NCBI RefSeq assembly: GCF_002946835.1
Contig: NZ_CP026652.1
Coordinates: 1-64,000 of the forward strand
Direction of reading: 5' to 3'
Origin: Streptomyces dengpaensis
GTDB lineage: Bacteria > Actinomycetota > Actinomycetes > Streptomycetales > Streptomycetaceae
Length of the DNA stretch: 64,000 nucleotides
Shown: positions 34,497 through 43,410 of the stretch, one piece after another
Layout: each line of letters opens with the position of its first letter
Position numbering within the stretch: the stretch's first letter is position 1
Notes under the pieces: model-generated
Seen by the model: only the letters and a program-made list of their open reading frames with translations
The model's database searches: none
What the model was told of the DNA's origin: nothing
Translations under genes and position numbers: made by a program

Positions 34497-35570
34497 ATGA
34501 GTGCGAACATCGATCTCGCGGCAGATGGCCCATCGCCGTCCGAGGCGGACCTGCTGAGTGGGTACGAGCGTTATCACACGCGCAGCCCCAAGGAGGCCGA
34601 GATCGGGTTCGCGACACTCCTCGCCCCGCACCGGCTCCGCGTCGGACCGGACCAGACCGGATTCTCCGCGCTCACCCGCGCCGCCGGCGCCGACGGCGCG
34701 TTCGTGTACTACATCAGCTGGGGCTGCGAGGTGATGTTCGATCGCCCCGCATACGACGAGTACGTCGCGGTGTTGATGCCGACGAAGGGTTGGCTCGGCG
34801 TGCACCATGAGGGGCGGCGCCATGTCATCGCGGCTGGCCAGTCGTTCGCCGTCCTGTCCCCGGGACAGGACGTCCGCATGCGATGGTCGCCCGACAGCGA
34901 GGTGTTCTCGCTGCGGGTCGACCTTCGCTGCGTGCGCAGGATGCTGCGCACCCTCGCCCCTGCCGGCACGGCCGACCGGCCACTGCGGTTCGCCGGCCCC
35001 GCCGTGGACCTGCAGTACGGAGCATCGGTGCACGGGGCGGCGCGCCTGCTCGCCACGGTGTTTGGCCAGTACGCGTCCACGGACTCGGTGCCACAGCCGG
35101 TCGTCCGGCAACTGGCCGACCACGCGGCTACTGCCGTTCTGCTGGGGTTGGAGCACAACTACCTCGACGAGGTCATGCACGGCGGGCCGGCCAGCCGACC
35201 TGGACCCACGGACGTGCGGACCGCCGTCGAGCTCATCGACGCCGAGACCTACGCACGGTACACCATCGCCGATCTGGCGCGGCTGTCGGGTGTGACGGTG
35301 CGCACCCTGGAGCTGGCGTTCCGCCGGTCGATGGCCGTCAGTCCGTACGTCTACCTGCAACGCGAGCGGCTGGCCAAGGCGCACCGTGAGCTGCAGGCGG
35401 CCAATCCCGCGGACCGGGTCATGGTCGCCGACGTCGCCATGCGGTGGGGTTTCGGGCACAACGGCCGGTTCGCGGCCCGGTATCGGCAAACCTACGGCGT
35501 GCTGCCGTCCGAGACGCTGCGGCAGGCCTGTGCTGACCTGTACCGCTCGAATACTCGATTGTGTGGCTGA
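34497..35570 (+). CDS. AraC-family transcriptional regulator
   Basis: The product has 357 residues from an ATG with GGAGG 5 nt upstream. The N-terminal half is a cupin-like effector domain (VHHEGRRHVIAAGQSFAVLS). The C-terminal 100 residues hold the two AraC HTH units (YTIADLARLSGVTVRTLELA and VMVADVAMRWGFGHNGRFAA, then YRQTYGVLPSETLR). It resembles the broken AraC gene at 40806-43291 in layout and in the R-F-A-x-x-Y-R ending, so the two may be paralogues. Its targets are unknown; the O-demethylase operon is one possibility. Confidence 0.88.
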   Translation: MSANIDLAADGPSPSEADLLSGYERYHTRSPKEAEIGFATLLAPHRLRVGPDQTGFSALTRAAGADGAFVYYISWGCEVMFDRPAYDEYVAVLMPTKGWLGVHHEGRRHVIAAGQSFAVLSPGQDVRMRWSPDSEVFSLRVDLRCVRRMLRTLAPAGTADRPLRFAGPAVDLQYGASVHGAARLLATVFGQYASTDSVPQPVVRQLADHAATAVLLGLEHNYLDEVMHGGPASRPGPTDVRTAVELIDAETYARYTIADLARLSGVTVRTLELAFRRSMAVSPYVYLQRERLAKAHRELQAANPADRVMVADVAMRWGFGHNGRFAARYRQTYGVLPSETLRQACADLYRSNTRLCG

Positions 35571-36659
35571 CCTGCGTTGTCGCCGGCGGACTTGACATGG
35601 CGCTGGTTAGCTTGCCGGATGCTGCTCAAGATCGTCTACGTGACTCCACCCACGCGTAAACGACTCCGTTGGGAAAAGCGAGATTCGAGCGTGCCTGTGT
35701 CGTTCGTCTTGCTGGTGGCTATGGTCGTTGGCGGGATAGGGGGATTGGGATGTCGCTGGAGGCGCGGTCGGATGAAGGGGTGCCTGAGCTGACGGCGCGG
35801 GTGGTCCGGGCCTCGTTTCCCAAGGGGACCTTGGCCATCCGGATCCGGGAAGCTCTCGGCGCACTGTTCACGGACGAGGACTTCGTCGAGGCCTTTCCCG
35901 ACCGGGGCCGGCCCGCGATCTCGCCAGGGGCCCTGGCACTGGTGCCGGTGCTGCAGTATGCCGAAGGACTCTCCGACCGGCAGGCCGCTGACCAGGTGCG
36001 AGCGCGCATGGACTGGAAGTTCCTGCTGGGCTTGGAGCTGGATGATCCGGGGTTCGACTTCACTGTCCTGGGTGACTTCCGCTCCCGTCTGATCACGCAC
36101 GGGCTGGAGGAGCGGGTCCTGGAGGTGGTGCTGGCCCGGCTGTCGGAGGCCGCACTGCTGCGGGCCGGTGGCCGACAGCGCACCGACTCCACGCACGTGC
36201 TGGCAGCGGTGCGCACGCTGAACCGGATGGAGTTCGTCGGCGAGACACTGCGGACAGCGCTGGAAGCGCTGGCGGCGGCCGCTCCGGACTGGCTGACGCC
36301 GTTGATCAGCCCCGCGTGGGTGGAGCGGTATGGGGCCAAGGTCGACAACTACCGCTTCCCGAAAGGGGAGAACGTCCGCCGGGAATGGGCCGAGCAGGTC
36401 GGGCGGGACGGGTTCGCTCTCCTGGACGCCATCGATGGCCCGGCCGCGCCGGCCTGGCTGCGCGAGATCCCGGCAGTGGGCATCCTTCGCCGGGCCTGGG
36501 CAGAGCAGTATCACAGGGACGGACAGGAGGTGCGCTGGCGGGAGGGCAAGGACCTCCCGCCAGCCAGAGACAGGCTGTCCTCCCCCTATGACACCGACGC
36601 CCACTACGGCATCAAACGCGGGGCAGGCTGGTGCGGTTACAAAGTCCAGACTCCTACAA

Positions 36660-37880
36660 CGCAATAGGTAACCCGGGGTGGGGTCCGAACTCGTGGACGG
36701 GATCGAGTGCTTGATGGTGATCCTGTCGGGGCCGATCCGGATTTCTTTGACCACCGCGCGCAGGACGCGTTGTCGGTCGAGGATCGAGCTGGTCCTGGCG
36801 TTCTCGCGCAGCCGTGACAGGAACGCCTCCAGGTTCTCGGCGAGTTTGAGGTAGGCCTGTTGGTCGACGAGCTGGGCGGCCAGTGCATCCAGTTGCCTTT
36901 GGAGGGTGTGTCGCTTGGTCCGTAGTGTGGGCATCCGGTCGCGAAGCTCCTGCAGGGTGACCAGCTCTTCTTGATAGGCGTTGACCATGCGGTTGATCTG
37001 GGCTTCGACCCTGGCGATCTCCTGGTGCAACCGCTGTTGGCGGGCCTGGACCGGGTCGGCGTCGCGCATCCGCTCCAGGCGCCGTTCCAGCTCGTCGCGG
37101 ACCAGTGCCGGGTCGGACAGCAGGGCGACCACCTTCTCCCAGATGAGTTCGTCGAGGGCGTCGGCCCGCAGCGGGCGGCTTGTGCAGACCCTCACGCCTC
37201 CGGGCAGCTCCCAGCCGTTGGTGCCGGGGCAGCGGTAGTAGTGGTACTTCTTCGGGCCCGGCCCCTGCGAGGTCCGGTTGTAGGCGTATCCGCAGATGTC
37301 GCACACCAGCAGTCCCTGCAGGAGCGCGGGCGCTTTGGTGTTGCGCGGGGAAAACTTCGCGTTCTCGGCCAGCCGCCGTTGGACCAGTGCGAAGACGTCC
37401 TCGCTGACCAGCGCGGGAACCGGGATGTCGATCCACTCCTCGCGGGGCCGGGCAACCACGCCGGCCTGCGCTGGGACGCTTTGTCCGGCAAGCCGGGAGG
37501 TCCGGTTGGCCCGCGGTGCGGCCGATGCGGTCTGGGTCTTCCCGAACGCTGCCCGTCCCATGTAGGCGGGATTGCGCAGCAATCGGCCCAGCGTGCCGGC
37601 GTCCCACTGCGGGTTGCCCTTCGGCGAGGGGATCTGGCCGGCTGTCAGTTCCCGGGCCAGTGCCCGCATGGAGATCCCGCCGACGGCGTACCGGTGGAAG
37701 ATCCGTGCCACCACCAGGGCCTCGGCCTCGACCACCGCATAGGCGGCCGCTCCGTACTCGGCCCGGGACAGGTAGCGGTAGCCGTACGGAGCCCTGCCCA
37801 GAACACTGGTCGCCCCGCTGCGGGCCCGGTGCAGTCTGCCGTGTCGAGGACACTCGGGCGTAGAGCGCTGCATGGATCAT
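36660..37880 (-). pseudogene. Large serine recombinase with catalytic domain deleted
   Basis: The start MIHAALYARVSSTRQT (ATG at 37880) keeps the nucleophile Ser region. The next codons jump, in a shifted frame, to RLHRARSGATSVLGRAPYGY, which normally lies about 120 residues later. The recombinase domain (GISMRALARELTAGQIPSPK), zinc ribbon (CDICGYAYNR) and coiled coil then follow. The repeated CGGCAGACTGCAC-like wording at the joint suggests a deletion between short repeats. The frame also lacks its own stop and runs on into IS1182. No active recombinase is possible. Confidence 0.8.
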
Positions 37881-38004
37881 GGCCGTTACCTCGCTGGCCT
37901 GGGCGGCGTCCCCGCAGGGGGACGAGGATCTGGTAGGCGGTGGCGAGCTCCGCCGCGCCGAGCCGATCGAAGACGAACTCGAACGTGATCTCGGGGTCGT
38001 CCAT
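37645..38004 (-). CDS. Small ORF upstream of serine recombinase
   Basis: The ATG at 38004 opens a frame beginning MDDPEITFEFVFDRLGAAEL and TAYQILVPLRG, a plausible helical protein that overlaps the recombinase start. Small genes of this kind precede similar recombinases in actinomycetes as I recall them. The downstream part of the frame is only recombinase antiphase sequence, so the true end is uncertain. Confidence 0.35.
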   Translation of the reverse strand: MDDPEITFEFVFDRLGAAELATAYQILVPLRGRRPGQRGNGHDPCSALRPSVLDTADCTGPAAGRPVFWAGLRTATATCPGPSTERPPMRWSRPRPWWWHGSSTGTPSAGSPCGHWPGN

Positions 38005-38995
38005 CGATGCTCCCAATCGATGGTGGCTGCCCCGCACACGACCGGCCCCGCAAGACGACATCGGGAGCACGACCTGCACTTCGAACGTAGCGTCGGGCAC
38101 GTCAAGCGTCTGCACCCCTGGGCGACCGGGTTCGGAGATCAGCAGTCAGACCCGCCATGACCTCGAACTCGAAGTTGCCTTTTGCGTTGTAGACGTCCAT
38201 CTGAGTGAGACCTGCGAGCCGGACGCACCGCATCTGATCACCAACGTGGAGACCACGAACGCCACCGTCAACGACACCGAGGTCACCGCGACCATCCACC
38301 ACCATCTGGCCGAGCGGGTGCTGAAGCCGCGTGAGCATGTGATCGACGCCGGACATGTCACCGCCGCCCACATCCTGGCCGCCCGCGAGGATCACGGCAT
38401 CAACCTGGTCGGCCCCGTCGGCACTGACACCCACCACAGCGGACGTGATGCACAGGCACCGGACCTGACCCAGGCCGCCTTCACCACGAACTGGCAGGCC
38501 AGGAAAGTCATCTGCCCCCAGGGGGCGACCAGTGCCAGCTGGTCCCAGCAGCGCAAGGCCAGCGGCACTCCCATCGTCCGGGTGCACTTCGCGCTCGCCG
38601 ACTGCATCGCCTGCCCGCTGAAACCAAGGTGCACCAAGGCAGCCAACGGCAAGTGGGGCCGCAGCCTCACCCTGCTGCCCCGCGAGCAGCAGCAGATCCT
38701 CGAAGAACGACGCGCCGAACAGCAGACCGACCTCTGGAAGAAACGCTACGACGTTCGCGCCGGGGTTGAGGGCACCATCTCCCAGGCCGTCCGCCGCACC
38801 CACCTGCGACGCACTCCCTACCGAGGCCAGAGCAAAACCCACCTCGCGAACATCCTCTCCGCCGCCCTCAACATCACCCGCGTCGACGCCTGGCTGAACG
38901 ACACCCCACTCGCGTCTCCCACCTAGCACGCCTCACCCCCGCGGCATGACCCGCTCGCAAGAGCCGTTCTGCGGATTTCCCAACGGAGTCGTAAA

Positions 38996-39003
38996 CGCGT
39001 GGG
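38996..39003. repeat. Right-end hairpin arm of IS200/IS605 (tnpB-proximal half)
   Basis: CGCGTGGG here pairs with CCCACGCG at 35649-35656. The two arms are now more than 3.3 kb apart because IS1182 inserted in the TAAA loop. Confidence 0.7.
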
Positions 39004-39019
39004 CTTCCTGTGTCGGTGG

Positions 39020-40228
39020 CTAGGCCGCCGCGCAGAGGGCCAGCCCGGCCCTGTCGAGGACGTTCAGCGCGCCTACGTGGTCGGCGTTCGCGAGGAAGCC
39101 GCACGAGGTGCACTCGAACGTCGCTTGTGTGGTGCGGTTCTCCTTCGCGACGTGCCCGCATTGGGGGCAGGTACGGGAGGTGTTGCGGGCGTTAACGGGG
39201 ATCACTCGACGACTGGCGCTTTCAGCCTTGTTCGCCAGGATTGCCAGGAACTGCCCCCAACCCGCGTCGAGGATGCTTCGGTTCAAGCCTGCTTTGGCGG
39301 CGGCACCGTTGGCAAGGAACGCCCCGTCGTTGTCCGGGTCGGGCTTGGCTTTCGGGGCGCGGGTCATGCCCGCTGTGTTCAACTGCTCGTGTCCGATCAC
39401 GTCGTGCTCGCGCACGAGATCGAGGGCCCTCTTGTGGTGGTGGTCGAGACGCTGGCGCCGGATCTTGGCGTGCAGTTTGGCGACCTTCCGCGCTGCTGCC
39501 CGGTGCTTCTTCGTGCGCCGACGGGTGCGTTGGGGGAAGGCGTCGAGTGCCCGCTGGGCTTCGGCCAGGGCATCGGCGGACGCTTGGAGAAAGCGCGGGT
39601 TGGCGACGTGCACGCCCTCGCTGGTAGTCATCAAGTGCGTCACACCCAGGTCGATGCCGACGATCGCTCCCGTCCGGTCAAGCGGCTCGGCGGGCACGTC
39701 GTCACAGGCGAGGATCACGTACCAGTGCTTGCCCTCACGCTTGACGGAGACTGTCTTCACGCGGCCCTTCACGGGCCGGTGCTGGTGCACACGGACGTGT
39801 CCGAGGCCTTGCAGCCGCACGCGGGTGACCGGGTCGTGCGGTGTGGAGTTCCAGCGGCAGCCGTCACCGTCCTTGGGGAAGGTCACCGTGTCGAAGTGCC
39901 CGGCGCCCTTGTAGCGCGGGTATCCGGGTGTCTGACCGGCCTTGACCCGGCGGAAGAACGCGGTGAACGCCTTGTCCAGGCGCCGCAAGGTGGCCTGCTG
40001 GCTGGAGAAGGACCAGCGGCCCTGCCGCTGCGGGTCGAACGCCCGGATCTCCTTGACCTGGGCGGACTGGTCTCCGTAGGTGACGCTGGTCTTCGAGGCG
40101 TGCCGGTAGGCGTCGCGGCGCTCCTGTAACGCGCCGTTGTAGAGCGAGCGGTGATCGCGCAGCATTTCGGACAGAGCCTGGGCCTGGCGGACGGTGGGGC
40201 GAAGGCGGAACGTGAAGGCGCGTATCAA
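39020..40228 (-). CDS. tnpB: TnpB (RNA-guided endonuclease of IS200/IS605)
   Basis: The product has 402 residues from a TTG that overlaps the tnpA stop. RuvC residues are in place: Asp in GAIVGIDLGVTHL, Glu in HDVIGHEQLN and Asp in FLANADHVGALNVLDRAG. A zinc ribbon is present (CPQCGHVAK with CTSCGFLA). TnpB is an RNA-guided nuclease that favours element retention and is the ancestor of Cas12. The gene is intact. Its guide RNA would normally be read from the tnpB 3' end through the right end, and that end is now split by IS1182. Confidence 0.92.
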   Translation of the reverse strand: MIRAFTFRLRPTVRQAQALSEMLRDHRSLYNGALQERRDAYRHASKTSVTYGDQSAQVKEIRAFDPQRQGRWSFSSQQATLRRLDKAFTAFFRRVKAGQTPGYPRYKGAGHFDTVTFPKDGDGCRWNSTPHDPVTRVRLQGLGHVRVHQHRPVKGRVKTVSVKREGKHWYVILACDDVPAEPLDRTGAIVGIDLGVTHLMTTSEGVHVANPRFLQASADALAEAQRALDAFPQRTRRRTKKHRAAARKVAKLHAKIRRQRLDHHHKRALDLVREHDVIGHEQLNTAGMTRAPKAKPDPDNDGAFLANGAAAKAGLNRSILDAGWGQFLAILANKAESASRRVIPVNARNTSRTCPQCGHVAKENRTTQATFECTSCGFLANADHVGALNVLDRAGLALCAAA

Positions 40229-40674
40229 GGTCGCGCCTCCTTGTCCTTCTCCCAGGGCCTCTCCCACTGGGTGTTGATGTACTTCTCCACCGTGGCGGCG
40301 CTGACCGCGCCCACCGAGGCGGTGAAGTACGACGACGACCACAGCGTGGGCATCCGCGACTTCAGGTGCGGGAACTCATCCCGCAGCACGCGGGAGGTGA
40401 AGCCCTTGAACTGGTTGGCCACATACGACGCCGACGACTTGGGATCGTGCTTGACGAACAGGTGAACGTGGTCGGGCATCACCTCAAGGGCGATGATCTC
40501 CCACCCGCGCTCGGCGGCCTTCTGCTCGATCAGCTCACGCAGCCGGACCGCGACCCGTCCGCCGAGGACCGCACGGCGGTACTTCGGGCACCACACCACA
40601 TGGAGCCCGAGGTCATACACACCGCCGGAGAACCGGCGAACCTTCCTGGTCACAGCCACACAATCACTATACAA
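40225..40674 (-). CDS. tnpA: TnpA (Y1 HUH transposase of IS200/IS605)
   Basis: The product is about 149 residues. Motifs: LHVVWCPKYRRAVLGGRVAV, the HUH pair in EVMPDHVHLFVKHDP and the catalytic Tyr in TVEKYINTQWERP. It transposes single-stranded DNA by recognising the terminal hairpins. The true start may be an internal GTG before TRKVRRFSGG. Overlap with tnpB (TTGA) implies coupled translation. It looks intact, but one of its target hairpins is split. Confidence 0.92.
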   Translation of the reverse strand: MYSDCVAVTRKVRRFSGGVYDLGLHVVWCPKYRRAVLGGRVAVRLRELIEQKAAERGWEIIALEVMPDHVHLFVKHDPKSSASYVANQFKGFTSRVLRDEFPHLKSRMPTLWSSSYFTASVGAVSAATVEKYINTQWERPWEKDKEARP

Positions 40675-41144
40675 ACGCGGCAGGTCTAGTGTGGCAAGGA
40701 TGCGGTACAGGTGAACAGCGCAGATCCGTGGGGAAAGTTGATGTCAGACCAGCCCAGAGAAGCCATTCCCCACGCCGCTAAAGCGCGTCCCCTGGCTAGA
40801 TCCTGATGGCACGCGCCGCAGACGATGAGCGTCTTGCGCCGCATTCTTGCCATGAGCGTGGCCCACGCGGCATCGTCATCCAGCTGTCAGGCTCGCTACG
40901 GGTGCGGCTGGCCGACACGACAGTCTTCGCGCGGCCGTACCGGACAATGACAATCGTGGGCAACGACCAGCCTGTGGACATCAGTTGGCCCGCCTCGACC
41001 CGGGTCATCATGGCGTGGCTGGAGTGCGCCGCGCTGACAAGCGCTCTCCGCATCCTCCTGCCGCGGACGGGACAGGAACGGGTGCGCGTGGCATCGGCAC
41101 CGATTTCGGGCGCGGAGGGGTTCGCGATCTACGGGGCCGTTCAG

Positions 41145-42814
41145 CCTGGATCCACCGATCGGTGATGGGCCGTGGGGAGGGCTGACGCACAGAGGTGCCC
41201 GCTGAGCTGGGATGATGGGAGTTCTCACGCTTCCACCAGGCCCGACCAGCAAGGCACCTCGTAAGTGAAATCCTCCCACAGCCCCGCGGTGACGTTCGCC
41301 GCCTTCGACGATCCGAACCTGATCGCGCACGGCGGGCTGGCGCCTGCGGTCCGACTGGCCGAGCGGTGTGGCTTGCCCGAGCTGGTCCGCACCAGGGTCC
41401 GCCTGGACCATGCGGGCAACGGGGCCGGGGCCGCACCGGACGCGAAGGTGATGTCGCTGGTCACCGCGATGCTCGCGGGCGCGGACAGCATCGACGACAC
41501 CGACGTACTGCGGCACGGCGCGATGGCCAAGGCGTTCGCCGGGATGCGTGCCCCCTCCACCCTCGGCAGCTTCCTGCGCGCGTTCACCTGGGGCCATGTG
41601 CGCCAACTGCAGTCCGCCGCCCGCGCGTTCACGTGCCGACTGGCCGGGCACTGCCAGCTGCTGCCCGGCGCGGACCAGGTGGTCTACCTGGACATCGACT
41701 CCAAGGTGAAGCAGGTCTACGGCGCCGCCAAGCAGGGTGCCGAACACGGCTACACCAAGGTCAGGGGCCTGCACTTCCAGATCGTGGTCGCCTCCACCCC
41801 GCTCGCCGCCCCGGTCGTCGTCGCCGAGCGGCTGCGCAAGGGCTCGGCCGGCTCGGCCAAGGGTGCCGCCACGCTGATCGCCGAGGCCATCAAGGCCGTA
41901 CGGGCCATGGGCGCCACCGGCATGGTCGTTGTCCGCGCCGACTCGGCGTTCTTCTCCCACAAGGTCGTCGCCGTCTGCCGCCGTCACAAGGCCCGCTTCT
42001 CCCTGGCCGTCGCCCAGCGCAAGAAGGTCCGCGAACTCATCGCCACCATCCCCGAGACCGCCTGGACACCGATCAAGTACCCCAAGGCGATCTGGGACAA
42101 GGACGAGGAGCGCTGGATCTCCGACGCGGAGGTCGCCGAGGTCGAGTACACCGCGTTCACCGGCAAGGCCAAGAAGTACCGCGCCACCGCCCGGCTCCTG
42201 GTCCGCCGGGTGCGACGACTGAACGACGCCCATATCCCGGACAGACAGGGCGAGTTGTTCAAGGTCTGGCGCTTCCATGCGGTGTTCACCGACAGCCCCT
42301 ACGCGCTGGTCGAAGCGGAGCGGTGCCACCGTGCGCACGCCGTAGTGGAACAGGTCTTCGCCGATCTGGAGGACTCAGCTCTCGGCCATCTGCCGTCGGG
42401 GAAGTTCACCGCGAACGCTGCCTGGCTCACCCTGGCCGTGCTCGCCCACAATCTCACCCGCGCCCTGGGCACGCTCGCCTCGGCGTTCCATGCCAAGGCC
42501 CGCACGGGCACCATCCGCTGCCAACTCCTGGCCGTACCAGCACGGTTGGCTGCCCGAGCCCGCACCCTGACCTTCCACCTGCCCGAACGCTGGCCGTGGC
42601 AGGACGCCTTCACCAGCCTGTGGACGGCGGTCGGCTGCAAGCTACGGACCTGATCCGCTCAGCAGGCCCACCCACCCACGCCCAAGGACCTCGGAGACCC
42701 CGCCACCGGGACGGCCACCCGGCACTCACCCCTGCCCACCAGCGGAAACCCGCCTGGAACCCCGCGCCGAAATAACCCGAAACCGCCCACCGGAATACCG
42801 CCGGTGGATTCAGG
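41145..42814 (+). mobile_element. IS1380-family insertion sequence, complete
   Basis: The element is 1670 bp. Its ends begin CCTGGATCCACCG and, on the other side, CCTGAATCCACCG in inverted order. The 5-bp target TTCAG is duplicated at 41140-41144 and 42815-42819. One intact transposase gene lies inside. Confidence 0.9.
41265..42653 (+). CDS. IS1380-family transposase
   Basis: The product has 462 residues from a GTG. The layout is that of IS1380 DDE transposases: LAERCGLPELVRTRVRLDH, GADSIDDTDVLRHGAMAKAF, ADQVVYLDIDSKVKQVYGAA (first Asp), MVVVRADSAFFSHKVVAVC (second Asp), HAVVEQVFADLEDSALGHLP (Glu) and KFTANAAWLTLAVLAHNLTR. The frame is complete and the copy may be active. Confidence 0.92.
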   Translation: MKSSHSPAVTFAAFDDPNLIAHGGLAPAVRLAERCGLPELVRTRVRLDHAGNGAGAAPDAKVMSLVTAMLAGADSIDDTDVLRHGAMAKAFAGMRAPSTLGSFLRAFTWGHVRQLQSAARAFTCRLAGHCQLLPGADQVVYLDIDSKVKQVYGAAKQGAEHGYTKVRGLHFQIVVASTPLAAPVVVAERLRKGSAGSAKGAATLIAEAIKAVRAMGATGMVVVRADSAFFSHKVVAVCRRHKARFSLAVAQRKKVRELIATIPETAWTPIKYPKAIWDKDEERWISDAEVAEVEYTAFTGKAKKYRATARLLVRRVRRLNDAHIPDRQGELFKVWRFHAVFTDSPYALVEAERCHRAHAVVEQVFADLEDSALGHLPSGKFTANAAWLTLAVLAHNLTRALGTLASAFHAKARTGTIRCQLLAVPARLAARARTLTFHLPERWPWQDAFTSLWTAVGCKLRT

Positions 42815-43342
42815 TTCAGATCATCGCCCGCGCCTTCGATGAGTTCGGTTCCCCGGAGGCGGTCCCGGCCACGCAGTCCCGGGTGCTCGCTCAGCAGATG
42901 CTCGTCACGACGCTGCTCGCCGTGCCGTACTCCTTCTCCGCGCGGCTGCGGGAGCCGGCCGTGCTCGCCTCGGACGCCAAGGTCCAGGCGGCATTGCGCC
43001 TGGTGGCCGCGGAGCAGTTCGCGGAGCGGTCAATTCTTGACCTTGCTGCCGAGCTGGGCATCAGCCTGCGCGCGCTCGAGCTCGGGTTTCGGCGCGAGCT
43101 GGACACCACCCCCCATGAGTACCTGCGCACCTCCCGCCTCGCGCGCGCACGAGGAACTGGCACGCGCCGACGCTCGCTGCACCACCGTGAGCGCCATCGC
43201 CGGCAAGTGGGGCTTTGCCCACCACGGCCGGTTTGCCCGCGCCTACCGTGAGCTGTTCGGCGAGTCGCCTGCCCAGACGCTGCGTTCCTGACGCTGCGTC
43301 AATCCCTTTCGCGGATCGGCTCTAGGCCGTTCGCGTTCCGGC

Positions 43343-43371
43343 TGTTCCGCCATCTCCGGGCTTCCTAGCGT
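43343..43371 (+). promoter_or_regulatory. Putative promoter of the O-demethylase/folate operon
   Basis: A TGTTCC hexamer and TAGCGT are 17 bp apart, a vegetative-type actinomycete promoter with a poor -35. That weakness would fit control by an activator such as the adjacent, now broken, AraC protein. Confidence 0.4.
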
Positions 43372-43410
43372 GTGAGCCCAGCCACTCAACCGCACAGGAA
43401 GACCAGGGTG

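Larger units (their letters stand above)
36648..38190 (-). mobile_element. Serine-recombinase element inserted in IS1182 transposase
   Basis: The insertion splits the transposase codons at G-Y-K-V / H-L-S-E. Both junctions contain GTCCA, and just inside each end an 11-nt inverted copy of CTACAACGCAA is present (about 36655-36665 and 38174-38184). The only gene content is a decayed large serine recombinase and a short upstream frame. This looks like a small recombinase-mobilised element, now dead. Confidence 0.75.
35750..38926 (+). pseudogene. IS1182-family transposase, interrupted
   Basis: The first part (35750 to about 36648) reads PNLYBODY-free IS1182 motifs: ELTARVVRASFPKGTLAIRI, GALALVPVLQYAEGLSDRQA, GGRQRTDSTHVLAAVR (first Asp) and HYGIKRGAGWCGYKV. 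The second part (from about 38187) continues HLSETCEPDAPHLITNVETT, KPREHVIDAGHVTAA, a Cys cluster (ADCIACPLKPRC) and AGVEGTISQAVRRTHLRR with the Glu. Removing the inserted element rejoins G-Y-K-V-H-L-S-E in frame. The gene was therefore intact when it was hit. Confidence 0.85.
35661..38991 (+). mobile_element. IS1182-family insertion sequence, itself interrupted
   Basis: The ends share the inverted repeat CGACTCCGTTGGGAAA (35661-35676 and its complement at 38976-38991). TAAA is repeated directly outside both ends (35657-35660 and 38992-38995). The transposase gene inside is cut in two by the serine-recombinase element at about 36648-38190. Confidence 0.88.
35640..40740 (-). mobile_element. 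IS200/IS605-type element split by an IS1182 insertion
   Basis: tnpA and tnpB lie at 39020-40674. The expected right-end hairpin is found in two halves: CCCACGCG at 35649-35656 and CGCGTGGG at 38996-39003, separated by an IS1182 element whose 4-bp duplication TAAA supplies the hairpin loop. Joining the halves gives an 8-bp stem with a TAAA loop, as is typical of IS200/IS605 ends. The outer limits are approximate; a possible left-end hairpin (CGC-TAAA-GCG) is at 40776-40785. Confidence 0.72.
40806..43291 (+). pseudogene. AraC-family regulator split by IS1380 and frameshifted
   Basis: The N-terminal effector part (RGIVIQLSGSLRVRLADTTV and TMTIVGNDQPVDISWPAS) stops at 41144. Removing the IS and one 5-bp duplication rejoins G-A-V-Q-I-I-A-R in frame. 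The C-terminal part has the first HTH (RSILDLAAELGISLRALELG), then a small indel in a GCGCGC run near 43143 shifts the frame before HEELARADARCTTVSAIAGK and GFAHHGRFARAYRELFGESP. Its position just upstream of the O-demethylase operon suggests it was that operon's activator. Confidence 0.82.

Noticed and set aside
35636..36650. C-terminal 340 residues of a 745-codon recombinase frame
   Set aside because: This part is antisense to the IS1182 transposase. The recombinase itself ends near the element boundary.
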